Source: Candidatus Marsarchaeota G2 archaeon ECH_B_1 (lineage in GTDB: Archaea > Thermoproteota > Thermoprotei_A > Marsarchaeales > Marsarchaeaceae). Taken from it: 42,528 nucleotides of DNA. The position numbers and the translations under genes were made by a program. Shown piece after piece: positions 1-9,816 of this stretch. Location: assembly GCA_003019535.1 (NCBI GenBank), contig NEXG01000020.1:1-42528 (forward strand), given 5' to 3'. Below the pieces are notes generated by a model that did not search any database, was not told where the DNA came from, and worked only from the letters and a program-made list of their open reading frames with translations. Position 1 is the stretch's first letter. Each line of letters starts with the position of its first letter.

Positions 1-2
1 TA

Positions 3-101
3 GGCCTCGTGAGGAGGGCTGACGTGGAGGTGGTGCGCAGATTCACACCCCCGAAGCTCAAGGGCGCGGTGGCCGTGCTCGAGATACTCTGCAACGAGTA
101 G
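3..101 (+). CDS. C-terminal end of a gene cut by the window start (possibly BadF/BcrA-type ATPase or sugar kinase)
   Basis: An open frame enters from the left edge and ends at TAG 99-101, giving 32 residues. Third codon positions are almost all G or C, as in a real gene. The tail reads ADVEVVRRFTPPKLKGAVAVLE. A Pro-rich turn followed by GA and a hydrophobic helix resembles the last segment of the BadF/BadG/BcrA ATPase and N-acetylglucosamine kinase fold. That match is by eye on a very short piece, so only the existence of a coding tail is well supported. Confidence 0.45.
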   Translation, partial: GLVRRADVEVVRRFTPPKLKGAVAVLEILCNE

Positions 102-754
102 GCCGCCCAAGCGGGACTCACCCAGCTTTGAACCGACGTCCATGAAGATTACTTCGAACCCCGCCGTGGATATCAGTTCGTTTGGCTGCATGTCCTTATT
201 ATAAGGTATCTGAACTGTGCTTTGAGGTTGTGACGAGAAGTATTCGCATTACACCTCACTGGAATTCTAAGGCGACTGGCTCTACCTTGGCGGATCCGTT
301 GTTTTTGTAGCTGGGTTCGGTGGGGCCCAAGATGCTTACTGCCACCTGCACAGTGCGGGCTTAACCGTGCTGTACGTCTATTCGAAGCGATTTCGGTGTC
401 TTTACATCAATGGATGCTTTGAGTTGGGCTTTACACTCATGTCTTCGTAGGTGTGTGCTGTCTCGGCGTTGAGCTTTGGGGTGTAGTGTAGGAGGTGTTG
501 AGGTCTGGGTTGTCCTAGTGTGGGTGGGGTGTGTAACGTTCTTTTTTTCCTATTGCGACGCACGCGGTGAGTTTTGGGGTGTGGTGGAGGTGTCTAGGAG
601 CCTCTTAGGGGGGTTCAGAGGATATTGTGCGGGTTATTTGCTGTGTTGAATAAATTACATGATTTGGCTTAATAAATACGGCGGTGCTGACTGGTCAGCC
701 GGAACAATTTACGTGAATAGCTTAATCAGCGGTAATTATTCAGCACTGCATACG
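102..754. other. Gene-free region
   Basis: No convincing reading frame on either strand. The right half is G/T-rich with a loose direct repeat: a GAG(C/T)TTTGGGGTGT segment at about 472-485 recurs at about 568-581. It ends in AT-rich sequence that leads into the promoter of the next gene. No RNA gene was recognised. Confidence 0.4.
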
Positions 755-791
755 CTATAAAAAATCTTAAATACGAAAGTCTGGGAGGGTG
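755..791 (+). promoter_or_regulatory. TATA-like box and Shine-Dalgarno for the deacetylase gene
   Basis: An A/T-rich block TATAAAAAATCTTAAATA lies about 25-45 bases before the start. A purine-rich GGGAGGGTG (783-791) is 7 bases from the ATG at 799. Together they fix that start codon. Confidence 0.55.
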
Positions 792-798
792 TTACGGT

Positions 799-1680
799 AT
801 GAGAAGTAGTGGAGTGGTATGGCCTGATGGGCAGCGGGTGGCTGTCTGCTTGACGTGGGATGTTGATGGGGAATCCGCGCTTTACTCGCGTCAGGCTGAG
901 AGGTCGCGTAATCAGTTGGGTGAATTGCATCAGCGGTCTTATGGCCCTGAGGTTGGGGTGTGGAAGATTCTTTCTTTGCTTGAGAAGTATGAGTTACCGG
1001 CCACATTCTATGTGCCTGGATATATTGCTGATAGGTATGTTAGTGTTGTAAGGGAAATTGTTGAGCGGAAGTATCCGGTTGGGTTGCATGGCTATCTGCA
1101 TGAGTCGATGGACACGTTGACAAGGGAGCAGGAGGAAGACGTGATCGTTAGAGCTAAAAGATCGTTATCGAATTTGTTGGGTAGGGAACCCATTCTTTAC
1201 CGTGCGCCTTCATGGGAGTTGAATAGGTGGACTCCTGACTTACTGATTAAGCATGGGATAATATCTGATTCGAGTCTCATGGATGATGAGGTTCCGTACG
1301 CGTTGGAGACGGATTCTGGACACCTTATAGAGATACCTATTCAGTGGATACTGGATGACGCTGAGTATTGGCTGCACACCCGCGCCAACAGAGATAAGCC
1401 GATATCGGATCCAGATACTACGCTTAAGATCTGGGAGAGGGAGTTTAAGGGGTACTATGAGCATTCAGGGTGCTATGTGCTCACTCTGCACCCGTTTATC
1501 AGTGGGAGGTGGGTGTACATGCAGACTATTGAGGCATTGATAAGATATATTAGGAAGTTTCCACGAGTTTGGTGGACTACGGTTGAGGAGGTCACTAGAT
1601 ATAGCGAGAGTCTGTTAAAGGTGGGTCAGTTAAGGGTTAAGAAGCCTGTTCCACCGGAGCCCACTGTGCAAAGGAGGTAG
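799..1680 (+). CDS. Polysaccharide deacetylase (NodB/CE4 fold, HpPgdA/PuuE-like)
   Basis: A 293-residue metal-dependent deacetylase. TWDVDGE at residues 19-25 carries the paired Asp of the first NodB motif. HGYLHES near residue 96 supplies the metal-binding His pair, and RAPSWE near residue 135 is the third motif. This arrangement, with the DxD close to the N-terminus and no signal peptide, resembles the cytoplasmic HpPgdA/PuuE-like branch of carbohydrate esterase family 4, which acts on N-acetylated sugars or cyclic amides. The substrate cannot be told from sequence. The start is supported by a strong Shine-Dalgarno 7 bases upstream. It stands alone, with gene-free sequence on both sides, so no pathway context is available. 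Confidence 0.85.
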   Translation: MRSSGVVWPDGQRVAVCLTWDVDGESALYSRQAERSRNQLGELHQRSYGPEVGVWKILSLLEKYELPATFYVPGYIADRYVSVVREIVERKYPVGLHGYLHESMDTLTREQEEDVIVRAKRSLSNLLGREPILYRAPSWELNRWTPDLLIKHGIISDSSLMDDEVPYALETDSGHLIEIPIQWILDDAEYWLHTRANRDKPISDPDTTLKIWEREFKGYYEHSGCYVLTLHPFISGRWVYMQTIEALIRYIRKFPRVWWTTVEEVTRYSESLLKVGQLRVKKPVPPEPTVQRR

Positions 1681-2537
1681 TGGTGTTTCCCTGTTCATTA
1701 TAATGCACTCCTGTACGAGCTTTTTGCTAACGCTATTTTGCTTATGTGATTTGTTAAATCACACTGTGTGTTATGGGGTACTAGTCTTAATGAAGAGCTT
1801 ACTGTGTTGGCCTATCTGGGTAATGCTTGGGGATGTGATGGGTTTAGTTGACTTGTTATGCGTTTATGTAGCGCGGGGAGGTTGTAGCTGTTTGGTTTTG
1901 CGGCTTCTTTGATACACGTTGTGTTGGGTGGTAGAATGCACACTCGTTATTCTATTGGCGGTGTAAACGTGGTGGGTAGATGTTAGAAACCGTTGGAATC
2001 TGGCTGTGTAGTATTAGTGGATGGAATTTCGCCCCTATATAGCGGCAAACAGACATGCTGCCGTATACTCGTCATGTGAGCAGAGTTTGCTCTTCGCTAC
2101 TATGCGGGTAGTACCATTCACGGGGTCATCGAGCCCTGTCATTCTCGTTCGACTTCACCCCCTCCCCTGCCAGTCAACCGATCGAGACACACACCCATAC
2201 ATGGTGGGTTCAGCGGGGTGCGCAAGCCTTCATCTATCTACCCTCACCTAAGCTTCAGCTTCAGACTCGGCTTTACAGTCCCCTCAACCCCGTATAGCCC
2301 CCTTCGAGTCCATACTATATTTACTCCTATTCAAGATAGGCCCAGAGTCAAGCTTGAGGCGGCGGGCTCCCTTGTAGCCTACTACGTGTTCAATCATTTG
2401 GATCTACCGTCTTAACCTGGTTATTGTAGCTTTATACGGGTGGCTCTGTTTCTGGACAATGTGGACTGAATATCAGATAATCTCTACGATATTGTTTTTA
2501 TGGGTTAATTGGTGGATTTTATTCTGCTTATATCGAA
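1681..2537. other. Gene-free region of about 850 bases
   Basis: Only short frames with no recognisable domains. The stretch 2020-2415 has a base composition unlike its surroundings and an open plus frame from about 2218, but the translation matches nothing I know. It may be a decayed mobile element. No hairpin or RNA gene was identified. Confidence 0.35.
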
Positions 2538-2548
2538 AGATATAAATG
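2538..2548 (+). promoter_or_regulatory. TATA box for the MFS transporter
   Basis: AGATATAAATG is centred about 27 bases before the ATG at 2570. That is the spacing expected of a leaderless archaeal transcript starting at that ATG. It argues against the ATG at 2546, which lies inside the box. Confidence 0.5.
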
Positions 2549-2569
2549 CTTCTAGTGTTTATCGGAGGT

Positions 2570-3907
2570 ATGGGAACTAAGCCTGGGGTTCCTCGCATCA
2601 TCACGGCTGCTTCTATTGGGCACGTTTTGGAGTGGTTTGATTACGGTGTGTATGCGTACTTCGCAACAACGATTTCTAATGTTATATTTTCGGGCAGTGC
2701 TAGTGCTTTGTTATTGACGTTTCTTGCGTATGGGATTGGATTGGCGTTTAGACCTCTTGGTAGTATTTACTTTGCGCATTTGGGTGATAAGAGGGGGAGG
2801 AAACATTCGTTGCTGATAACGTTCTGGATTATGGGTTTGGCTACGCTGTTGACAGGGGTTGTGCCTCCTTATGTTGAGATAGGGGTGGCGGCGCCTATTC
2901 TTATGACTTTGTTGAGGGTTTTTCAGGGGTTTTCTGCTGGTGGGGAGTGGGGTGGAGTTGGGTCTTATCTTGTGGAGTTGGGTGGCTCTAATAGGCGTGC
3001 TTTTTACTCGTCGTTTCAGCAGATATTCATTCTTGCCTCGGTTCTTATCGGGGACTTAGTTGGTCTTTATATTACTTCATTCTTCCCTAAGACATTCGTT
3101 GAGAACATAGGTTGGCGTCTTCCATTCATTGTGGGGGGTATCGTACTCATCCCTCTTATTTTCTATCTGCGTAGGAGCCTCCCAGAGACCGAACCATTTG
3201 AAATCGTTGAGAAAAAGAAGGAGATTGTTCGGCTGCCTATAGCTAAGGTCTTCATTAAGGAGAAGAAGGCGATGGTTTTGCAGCTTGTGGGGATGCTGTT
3301 CACTCCGGTGACCTTTTATACCGTGCTTGTCTATCTTCCCACGTATGTGATTAAGGAGTCGAAGCTTCCCTCCATCGACGGCTTCCTTCTTGTAGCCATA
3401 GGCTCGGTGGTCACTATTATTCTGATTCCTGTGTGGGCGTATATCAGCGATAAGAGGCGTGATAGGAAAACCCACTTCTTAATAGCCTCTATTGGAGGTG
3501 CAGCGTTGTCTTATCCCTTATTCTACCTTATATCCACGGGTGTGTTCTTATATGCCGTTATCGGCATCATAGTTCTTCAGATAGTGCTTTCTAACTATAA
3601 TGGTACGATTAATGCGTTTATCGCTGAGAGTTTCCCTACAAATGATAGGTATTCAGGCTTCGTGCCATATAATATATCAACCGCTTACTCTGGGGGTTTC
3701 GCGGGGGCGATCGCGATAGCGCTTATCTCGGCGACGAAGAACCCGCTTTCACCATCATTCTACATGATAGCCGCCTGTGTTGTGTCAGCTATAGCTATAT
3801 TCTTTATGAAGGATGGCGCAAAACTCGAGACGCTGCCCGAAACGGAGTCGATTTACTACTCTGATATCCTTGAGAGAAAGAGTGTTGAGGAAAAACGGCA
3901 AAACTAG
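2570..3907 (+). CDS. MFS transporter, metabolite:H+ symporter (MHS) family
   Basis: About 445 residues with 12 predicted membrane helices. The opening HVLEWFDYGVYAYFATTI is typical of the MHS branch (TC 2.A.1.6: ProP, KgtP, ShiA, citrate and shikimate carriers). The loop between helices 2 and 3 carries GDKRGRKHS near residue 70, the signature motif A of the major facilitator superfamily. It probably imports an organic acid or osmolyte with protons. Substrate is not predictable. I prefer the ATG at 2570 (MGTKPGV) over 2546 because the TATA box spacing fits and the extra eight residues are not typical. The next gene is convergent, so it is monocistronic. Confidence 0.88.
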   Translation: MGTKPGVPRIITAASIGHVLEWFDYGVYAYFATTISNVIFSGSASALLLTFLAYGIGLAFRPLGSIYFAHLGDKRGRKHSLLITFWIMGLATLLTGVVPPYVEIGVAAPILMTLLRVFQGFSAGGEWGGVGSYLVELGGSNRRAFYSSFQQIFILASVLIGDLVGLYITSFFPKTFVENIGWRLPFIVGGIVLIPLIFYLRRSLPETEPFEIVEKKKEIVRLPIAKVFIKEKKAMVLQLVGMLFTPVTFYTVLVYLPTYVIKESKLPSIDGFLLVAIGSVVTIILIPVWAYISDKRRDRKTHFLIASIGGAALSYPLFYLISTGVFLYAVIGIIVLQIVLSNYNGTINAFIAESFPTNDRYSGFVPYNISTAYSGGFAGAIAIALISATKNPLSPSFYMIAACVVSAIAIFFMKDGAKLETLPETESIYYSDILERKSVEEKRQN

Positions 3908-3977
3908 TCATTTAAATTGTAAATTTCCACTCATGGCTCAACATCCATACTTCTGACTTCAAGAATGCCATTGTAGG

Positions 3978-4961
3978 CTAGACGTCTTGGTTTCCTCTTA
4001 AATATTCTATTAGTCTTTCCATACCGCTTTTTAGGTCGAAGATGGGTTTGTATCCGAGCTTTTCTCTTGCCTTGGAAATGTCGAATAAACCCTGCTTGAT
4101 ACTGAGCCTTGATAACATGGGGTCACTCTCGTTGAATCCGTTTGTGAGGTCACCTCTACCGATGTTTACCTTTAACCCTGGACAGAGGGACTTGACAGCC
4201 TCACCGAGCTCCAATATAGAATAGTTTTTACCTCCTGTTATGTTAAACGCTTCAAAGCCGCTTAGTTGGGCGTCGAGGGCGCATTTTACACCTGCAACTA
4301 TATCGTCGACGTAGGTATAATTCACTGTGTGTTCTCCCCCTATTGGCATCACGATGTCGCTGCCCCGTACACATCGGATAGCGAATATTAGCGTATGTCT
4401 GCTTATGGCGTCTGGGATCCTGTCAAGTGAGTTGAGTCTAACCATTCCGGGCCCATAGGGGGCGGTGATGCGGAGGGCAACGCTTGGAATGGAGTAATTG
4501 AATGCGTAATCGCGTACTATGGATTCAGCGGCGAACTTCGAGATACCATATATACCTCGGGGCTCGATGGGCCACGACTCATTTACTATATCGGTGGGAT
4601 TACTATTCTTATAGATGCCACCAGTGCTCATATAGATGAACTTTGAAACGTCGAGTCCCCTTGCGAGCTCTAGCATGTTTATTGTTCCAAGCACGTTTGT
4701 CTTAACAGCGTTGTGCGGATCCGCTTGACACTTCAGGGGGGAAATTATAGCCGCACAATGGACTATTGCGTCTACTCCACTATCAAACTCTAGATGAGCC
4801 ACTGACGAAGTATCGGATATATCCGTTTGTATGTGGCGATAGGACTGAGTTAATGGAGCATTCAAATCTATCCCTATCACATCGCTTTTGTTGAGTTTCT
4901 TTATAATTCGATCGCCGATGAAACCACTCGAGCCAGTTACTATTATCATACTTCTACTCAT
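3978..4961 (-). CDS. NAD-dependent sugar epimerase/dehydratase (extended SDR, GalE/WcaG-like)
   Basis: An extended short-chain dehydrogenase of about 327 residues. The N-terminal VTGSSGFIGD is the NAD-binding GxxGxxG loop. MSTGGIY and YGISKFAAE supply the Ser and Tyr-x-x-x-Lys of the catalytic triad. TYVDDIVAGV and FNITGGKNYSILELGE are typical of UDP-glucose 4-epimerase and related nucleotide-sugar enzymes. The likely role is supply of an activated sugar for glycans or lipids. The start at 4961 (MSRSMIIV) is preferred over 4985, because an ACCATAAG box at about 4985-4992 is 26 bases upstream. The exact substrate is unknown and no glycosyltransferase lies nearby. Confidence 0.85.
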   Translation of the reverse strand: MSRSMIIVTGSSGFIGDRIIKKLNKSDVIGIDLNAPLTQSYRHIQTDISDTSSVAHLEFDSGVDAIVHCAAIISPLKCQADPHNAVKTNVLGTINMLELARGLDVSKFIYMSTGGIYKNSNPTDIVNESWPIEPRGIYGISKFAAESIVRDYAFNYSIPSVALRITAPYGPGMVRLNSLDRIPDAISRHTLIFAIRCVRGSDIVMPIGGEHTVNYTYVDDIVAGVKCALDAQLSGFEAFNITGGKNYSILELGEAVKSLCPGLKVNIGRGDLTNGFNESDPMLSRLSIKQGLFDISKAREKLGYKPIFDLKSGMERLIEYLRGNQDV

Positions 4962-4999
4962 TCCCACTTGGCATATCAGCAGCACTTATGGTTTGCGTT

Positions 5000-5322
5000 T
5001 GTAGCTAGTTTTGTTCGCTTAAAGGATGGCTAGTTTGCGGTTCCAGCTGGAAGCTTTTATTCATACACTATGAGTAGTTAAAGTGATACATCTTTGTTGG
5101 GCTTATAACAGGAACGATGCATGAATAATCGACACACAAATAATTGGTTGGTGAATAGCCAAAATATTTCTTAAACATTTACATCAAGGTGAATTATGAG
5201 CTGATGAACACTAGTTAACTGACGAATCTATTGGGTGTCTTGGAGGAATCATAGTTTGGTGTTTGATGCACGGAATATTCTCTTTCCAAGGGCTGGAAGG
5301 ACGTTGTTTTGTCATGGGTTAA
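5000..5322. other. Gene-free spacer
   Basis: AT-rich sequence between the epimerase promoter and the 3' end of the OLD-family gene. No supported reading frame, repeat or RNA was seen. Confidence 0.35.
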
Positions 5323-7191
5323 CTACAGAGCTTTTTTCATACCGGCTATTCTTCTTAGTAGTTCGTCGAGGATGGGTATGCCGGATCCGTTTACTATTTC
5401 TTTTAGTGTGGCGCATATCACTTCTGGATTCTTTTCCGCTGTTCCAGTAATACCTAGGCTCATCGCTTGTTTATTCATGGTTTGTTCGTAATGTTGTTGG
5501 CCTCTGCGTTGATTCACTCTCTCTTTGACCTCGGAGCCGAAATTGTTTTCGAAGCATGCGTAGTTTTCCTTTATTTGGGTCTTGTAGTTGCCCACATTTG
5601 CATTGTTTAGTCTGAGTAGAACGTCGTTCCACTTGTTTTGGGGCTTATTCTCTTGATCGTTGTCCCAGATAACATATGTGGGTATTTCGAGTTTTTTGAA
5701 TATGAGCAAGTATTTGTCTAGGTTGGTTTTGCCGGAGCATGGGATTACGGCTATGTCGTGTTTTTCTAGGCTTTCTTTTTTTGCCTCGGCGTAGCACTGG
5801 ATGAATGCTTTGTCTTCTTCTCCCTCGACGAGTACCACGCCGCTAGCGAAGAAGCCTTCACTTATCCATGGAGTCATAATTGTCCTTAGCTTTGCTCTTA
5901 GCGCCTCAATTGTAAAATAATTGGGGTCTTGGTGGGCGTCGCACAGCTGTTTTACTATGTCTTCGAGGCTCATTTCAGCTACGTGTATTTCTCCAGAGCT
6001 TTTGCGGAATCTTCTTAGGGTGTCTAGGGCTTCAACCGTGATAAAGTATGGTGAGTGTGTCACGAGGATTAACTGTAGTCTGCTGTTTTGATTTGCCATG
6101 GTGGATGATGCGTACAGGTTTCGGGCTATGTGGCGTAGCCGGGTTGGATGCTGGTATAGTTCGGGTTCCTCTATCCCTAGGATTAGGGTTTTATCCCCCT
6201 CTGTAAGCACATCGCCCAGGGATTGTGACAGAGTCATAAGGAATGCTCTTTGCGCTCCGTGGCCAGCCTGGATTAGGTCTGTTTCGTAGCCATCTTCAAC
6301 TAAGCTGACCTTTAGGCTTAAAGTGGTGAGTGGGTCGAACTCATCGGTGTTCCACTTTAATTTGACGCTCGTGTTCGGCGCGTAGTGGGGTAGGGTCTGG
6401 TTAATAGAGTTCTGTAACTTGTGAACTTCGAGTGTGTTTAGTTTCTCCTTGTATTCCTTCTTAACTTTGTCGTTAAGTTTGCGCAGTTCTGGGTTGTTTG
6501 TAATCTGTGAGCGGATGAGTGTGTCTACGAGTTCGCTGAACCAGCCTTTACCCTCCTCATCCGCTTCCTTAGCGGGGTCTTTGACTGCTGGTACAAATAA
6601 GAATTTGAGATATTTGTCGATTTTGCCTCCACCCACTTCTTTAAACCCGAAGAACTGGTGCTCGGATTGTGTTTCCTCGCATCTATCTGGATGTTCGTTC
6701 TCCCATCTTTCTAGCTCGGCTATAATCTCGTTTTTCTTCTTTGCCTCTTTTAGATTGAAGTCAGGGTGATTTTTTCTAAACTCATCATACTTAGCTACCA
6801 TATCTCTCACATCTTGGGAGCGCCTTATTTCTTCGAATGCTGGAAAGTATAGGATGTATCCGAAATATTTTTGCTGTAGTTCCCCATTCTCTATTTTGAA
6901 GGTTTTGGTGACTTTCAATGTATCTTTGTGAACGTATTTAGTGAACTCCTGCTTCTCCTTAGCGGTCAGCCCCACGAACTCTAGGGTTATCTCGATGGTC
7001 TGGGAAGTATCCTCGTGCCAGAAGTCTCTTTTTGATGGTTTGAATTTCGGGTCAAAGAAAGCATGGAGAGCGTGTAGGAGAGTGGATTTTCCGGAGCCGT
7101 TTGCGCCCACGATGGTGGTAATGTTGTCTAGTGTTAGACATATATTATGAAGTATTCTAAAGTTTTTGATATGAACCTTAGAGACCTTCAT
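5323..7191 (-). CDS. OLD-family ATPase with C-terminal TOPRIM nuclease domain
   Basis: About 622 residues. KVHIKNFRILHNICL followed by GANGSGKST (residues 29-37) is the SMC/RecF-like ATPase N-terminus and Walker A. EEPELYQHP is the Walker B with following D-loop, and an ABC-type signature region (QAGHGAQRA) lies before it. GVVLVEGEEDKAFIQ near residue 450 is the first acidic motif of a TOPRIM domain, and IWDNDQENK the second. This order defines OLD (overcoming lysogenization defect) nucleases, which act in DNA repair or defence, for example GajA of Gabija. No partner helicase (GajB) is adjacent. Start 7191 (MKVSKVHI) is chosen over 7218 because a TATA box lies about 30 bases upstream and homologues begin this way. 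Confidence 0.88.
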   Translation of the reverse strand: MKVSKVHIKNFRILHNICLTLDNITTIVGANGSGKSTLLHALHAFFDPKFKPSKRDFWHEDTSQTIEITLEFVGLTAKEKQEFTKYVHKDTLKVTKTFKIENGELQQKYFGYILYFPAFEEIRRSQDVRDMVAKYDEFRKNHPDFNLKEAKKKNEIIAELERWENEHPDRCEETQSEHQFFGFKEVGGGKIDKYLKFLFVPAVKDPAKEADEEGKGWFSELVDTLIRSQITNNPELRKLNDKVKKEYKEKLNTLEVHKLQNSINQTLPHYAPNTSVKLKWNTDEFDPLTTLSLKVSLVEDGYETDLIQAGHGAQRAFLMTLSQSLGDVLTEGDKTLILGIEEPELYQHPTRLRHIARNLYASSTMANQNSRLQLILVTHSPYFITVEALDTLRRFRKSSGEIHVAEMSLEDIVKQLCDAHQDPNYFTIEALRAKLRTIMTPWISEGFFASGVVLVEGEEDKAFIQCYAEAKKESLEKHDIAVIPCSGKTNLDKYLLIFKKLEIPTYVIWDNDQENKPQNKWNDVLLRLNNANVGNYKTQIKENYACFENNFGSEVKERVNQRRGQQHYEQTMNKQAMSLGITGTAEKNPEVICATLKEIVNGSGIPILDELLRRIAGMKKAL

Positions 7192-7219
7192 ATAATATAA
7201 CAATGTTAAAATTATCATG

Positions 7220-7228
7220 TATAAAAAG
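7220..7228 (-). promoter_or_regulatory. TATA box of the OLD-family gene
   Basis: CTTTTTATA on the minus strand, centred about 33 bases before the ATG at 7191. Transcription would begin near 7198, giving an almost leaderless message. Confidence 0.45.
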
Positions 7229-7700
7229 CTTGTCTTGATCTGTGGAGTTCCTTAGATTGTGGATGCAGTGGTGACGGTGTATTAGTTGTGTGGCTTCGAA
7301 TACCATTGCCTACATGTTTATGACTCTTGGTCTCCTTGCTACTATGTTGGATCGCGTTGGCTAGGGCTATCACTAGTACAAGCTGTGTTAGTATGGCGGC
7401 CCATTTACTCCCGTGGTGTGCCTTCTCTCTGTTGCGTTTGATCTATATGTTAAGCTCAGGTATTAAGAGTTGAGCTACACGCTCTATGCTCATTTGTGTG
7501 CCTTTTGTAACACAGTCTCTTGGTCGTCACCATATGTCTTTATTGACTCTTGACATTATTGTCACCGGTATCCTGCTTATTAGGTATTCATGTGTGATCG
7601 GGGTGGGTAGGAACTTTGACGTGTTGAAATATTTTAATAGATGGGGAAGCGTATGTGTGGATGAAAATTATTTGAGCGGTGGCGCTTATAATGTGGGCTT
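7229..7700. other. Gene-free region
   Basis: About 470 bases with only short frames of atypical composition. No repeat or RNA gene was recognised. Confidence 0.35.
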
Positions 7701-7715
7701 TGAGGGGGTGTGGTT

Positions 7716-9158
7716 GTGACGTTTTGTTTTAACTGTGGTAAGGAGTTACCTGTCTTTGACGCCTAATTTTGCCCGCAATGCGGTGAGGCGCAGCCTGTAG
7801 CCAAGGGCGTTGAAAAGCCTGTTGGATTGGGGTCATCGGAGGAGTCTTCCGGTGTGGGTAATGGTGGGGCTTCGGCTGTGTCTGATGAAGAGGCTTTTGG
7901 GCAGTCGAGGTCTCGTGCTTTTGATCTGGGTGTTAGGCTGGAAGAAACCGTTGCGAATATTTTTGAAAAGATGGGTTACTCGGTTCAAAGGAGGGTGAGG
8001 CCGGCGACTAGGACGGGGGCGACCGCTGAAATTGACATTCTTCTTACGAGGGGTAAGAGGAGGTTGGCTGTGGAGTGTAAGAATTACGATGAATCAAGGG
8101 CGGTGGGAGTATCTGAGCTTAGAAATTTTATGAATAAGCTGCAGGACACTGGTATAATGTCGGGTGTATTTGTTACTACAAGCGTCTTTTCAAGCGAGGC
8201 TGAGCAGTTCGCTGAATCCGCGGGGATTGAGTTATGGGATGGGGAGAAGCTGTTGGAGAAATTCTATGCTTTCGCGATTGGTAGGATCGTCAACCCTAGC
8301 CTGCTGCATGACCTGGTGCTTCCGGTGGCGTATAACTTTGAGTCCGCATCCGCTGTGGGGATAAGGAATCCTCATAGGGTGGAGTTGTTTAGCAGGGTTC
8401 TGTTTTACCATCCTTACTTTATCATTAAATACAGGCTCCGTATGGTTCGAAAGGATCCGAGTGGGAGGATGCATAAACTGGGTGATGAAGGTTCGGTGAT
8501 AGTTGATGCGCTTGCTAGGGAAATAATTAACAGGGAGTCGGGTTGGGGTGTGGTTTCGGGTTTGTTCAAGGGTAAAGAGGAGAGGCTAGAGTCTAAGGAG
8601 GATAAGCTGGTGGCGCAGGATTTGCTGCAGATTGATGCGAGGAAGGAGAGTGTGCTGAAGACCTCTGATTATGATGTGAAAGTGGCGGAACCAGCTTTGT
8701 CGGACAACGAAGCCGCCAAGATGGTGAGGAGCTACGTTATTAGGAAGAACACGAAGAGCATTAGTTATGAACCGAAGGTGAGGGATGATTCATTGTTGGG
8801 AATGCTGGATAAGCCGAGCATAAAGGTTATGCCGAGGCCGGGTGAAGTTGAGATAAGAGGGGTCAAGATGGTTTATGTGCCCAAATGGGATCTTCAGTTC
8901 GAATCCGGGAACACGACATTCCAGAGAAGGATTCTTGCCTCCTCGGGGAGGGTTATCGTGGATACACTGGCAAACTGTAGAAAGTGTGCTCTCCTTCATA
9001 GAACGACGATAGCTGTGTGCGATACGTGTGGGGTCCCCCTGTGTGAGAAGCACGCGTATAGCGAAGGAGAAAGATGGGTATGCGAAGAACACGCGTCTGA
9101 AGCCGCTAAAGAAGCGGGGAGGGAAAGGGGGCTCTTTGGCAGGTTTCTCAATAAGTAG
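7716..9158 (+). CDS. Zinc ribbon plus Mrr-like restriction endonuclease, with in-frame TAA in the zinc ribbon
   Basis: From a GTG at 7716, behind GGGGGTG, the frame reads FCFNCGKELPVFDA, then TAA (7764-7766), then FCPQCGEAQP in the same frame. The stop therefore splits a four-Cys zinc ribbon. Downstream is an intact PD-(D/E)xK domain: EIDILLTRGKRRLAVECKN has the Asp and the ExK, and QDTGIMSGVFVTTSVFSSEA is typical of Mrr-type nucleases. The C-terminus holds a second Cys/His cluster (NCRKCALLH, CDTCGVPLCEKHA). The protein would bind and cut DNA. After the TAA only weak starts are available before the nuclease domain (TTG 7827, GTG near 7854). Either the ribbon is lost and translation restarts, or the TAA is an error for AAA (Lys). 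It converges on the next gene with a two-base gap. Confidence 0.75.
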
Positions 9159-9160
9159 TA

Positions 9161-9616
9161 CTATTCACAGTGTTCACACTCAACATCTATATTGAACAAC
9201 GGTATTTCAACATTATAGTTCTTGATTTGATCTTGTCCAGATAAGGTGCGTATGAATCGGAGGAGTGCGGCGAGCCCGATGTAGTATGCTAGGAGGTATA
9301 TGGGGACGAGTGCGAGTGCCGCTATGGTTAGTCATATCCATGGGCCAAATATGAAGCGGGCTTCTAGCTGTGGGAGTGGTGGTGGGAAGTGTGCGTCTGT
9401 GTATTCGAGTGTGGCCACGCGGGGGTCCACGGGGCCGAGCGCCATGTTTACGAGTAGTGCCGCGAGCACCTCGCTTGGGGCGCTGAGCGCCACCCACATC
9501 TTAACCATCCACGACTCCAGCCTGAAGCGGTCTCTGAGTCTCTCCAGGGTGTTTCCGGGTTTTCCTCGCGCCGTACTCATATTGGAGCCAGCGGCCGCCT
9601 GGTCGCCGACCCACAT
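9161..9616 (-). pseudogene. Small membrane protein interrupted by in-frame TGA
   Basis: From ATG 9616, behind a strong AAGGAGGG six bases away, the frame runs to TGA at 9332-9334. It continues open in the same frame to TAG 9161-9163, stopping two bases short of the converging nuclease gene. Before the TGA is a membrane helix (VALSAPSEVLAALLVNMALG). Right after it comes LTIAALALVPIYLLAYYIG, a second helix, then a soluble tail ending in VECEHCE. The TGA sits at the edge of helix 2 where Trp (TGG) would fit. I do not recognise the family. TATA box GCTTTAAAAGG lies at about 9670-9680. This is a two-helix protein broken by a point nonsense change, a sequencing error or readthrough. Confidence 0.6.
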
Positions 9617-9816
9617 ATTTCCCTCCTTTTTTCCACGCATATTCCCTCATACATTAATATGTGAAAACCTTTTAAAGCCCGGATCACGCATCCGGCCGCC
9701 GGAAACATGGGTGGCTGCTGTATGGGGGCTGGGTTGGAGGCGTGTATGCGGATGTAGATACGAATATGAAAAATGGATGAATGGATGAATGTAGGTGGGG
9801 ATGGGTAGGGGATAAT

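Noticed and set aside
1-192. Open minus-strand frame starting near 191 (MQPNELIST...)
   Set aside because: It is antisense to the plus-strand gene tail at 3-101, whose third-position G/C bias is much stronger, and it shows no known motif.
5323-7191. Gabija (GajAB) defence system
   Set aside because: The OLD/TOPRIM protein fits GajA in layout, but no UvrD-like GajB gene is next to it.
7486-7719. Open plus frame of 77 codons
   Set aside because: No family features, odd composition, and it overlaps the GTG start and Shine-Dalgarno of the zinc-ribbon/nuclease gene.
9332-9334. TGA read as selenocysteine
   Set aside because: The site sits at a membrane-helix edge where Trp fits, no Cys-containing context is present, and no SECIS-like structure was evident.
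9300-9788. Long plus-strand frame of 162 codons
   Set aside because: It runs antisense to the membrane-protein gene at 9161-9616 and has no motif or promoter.
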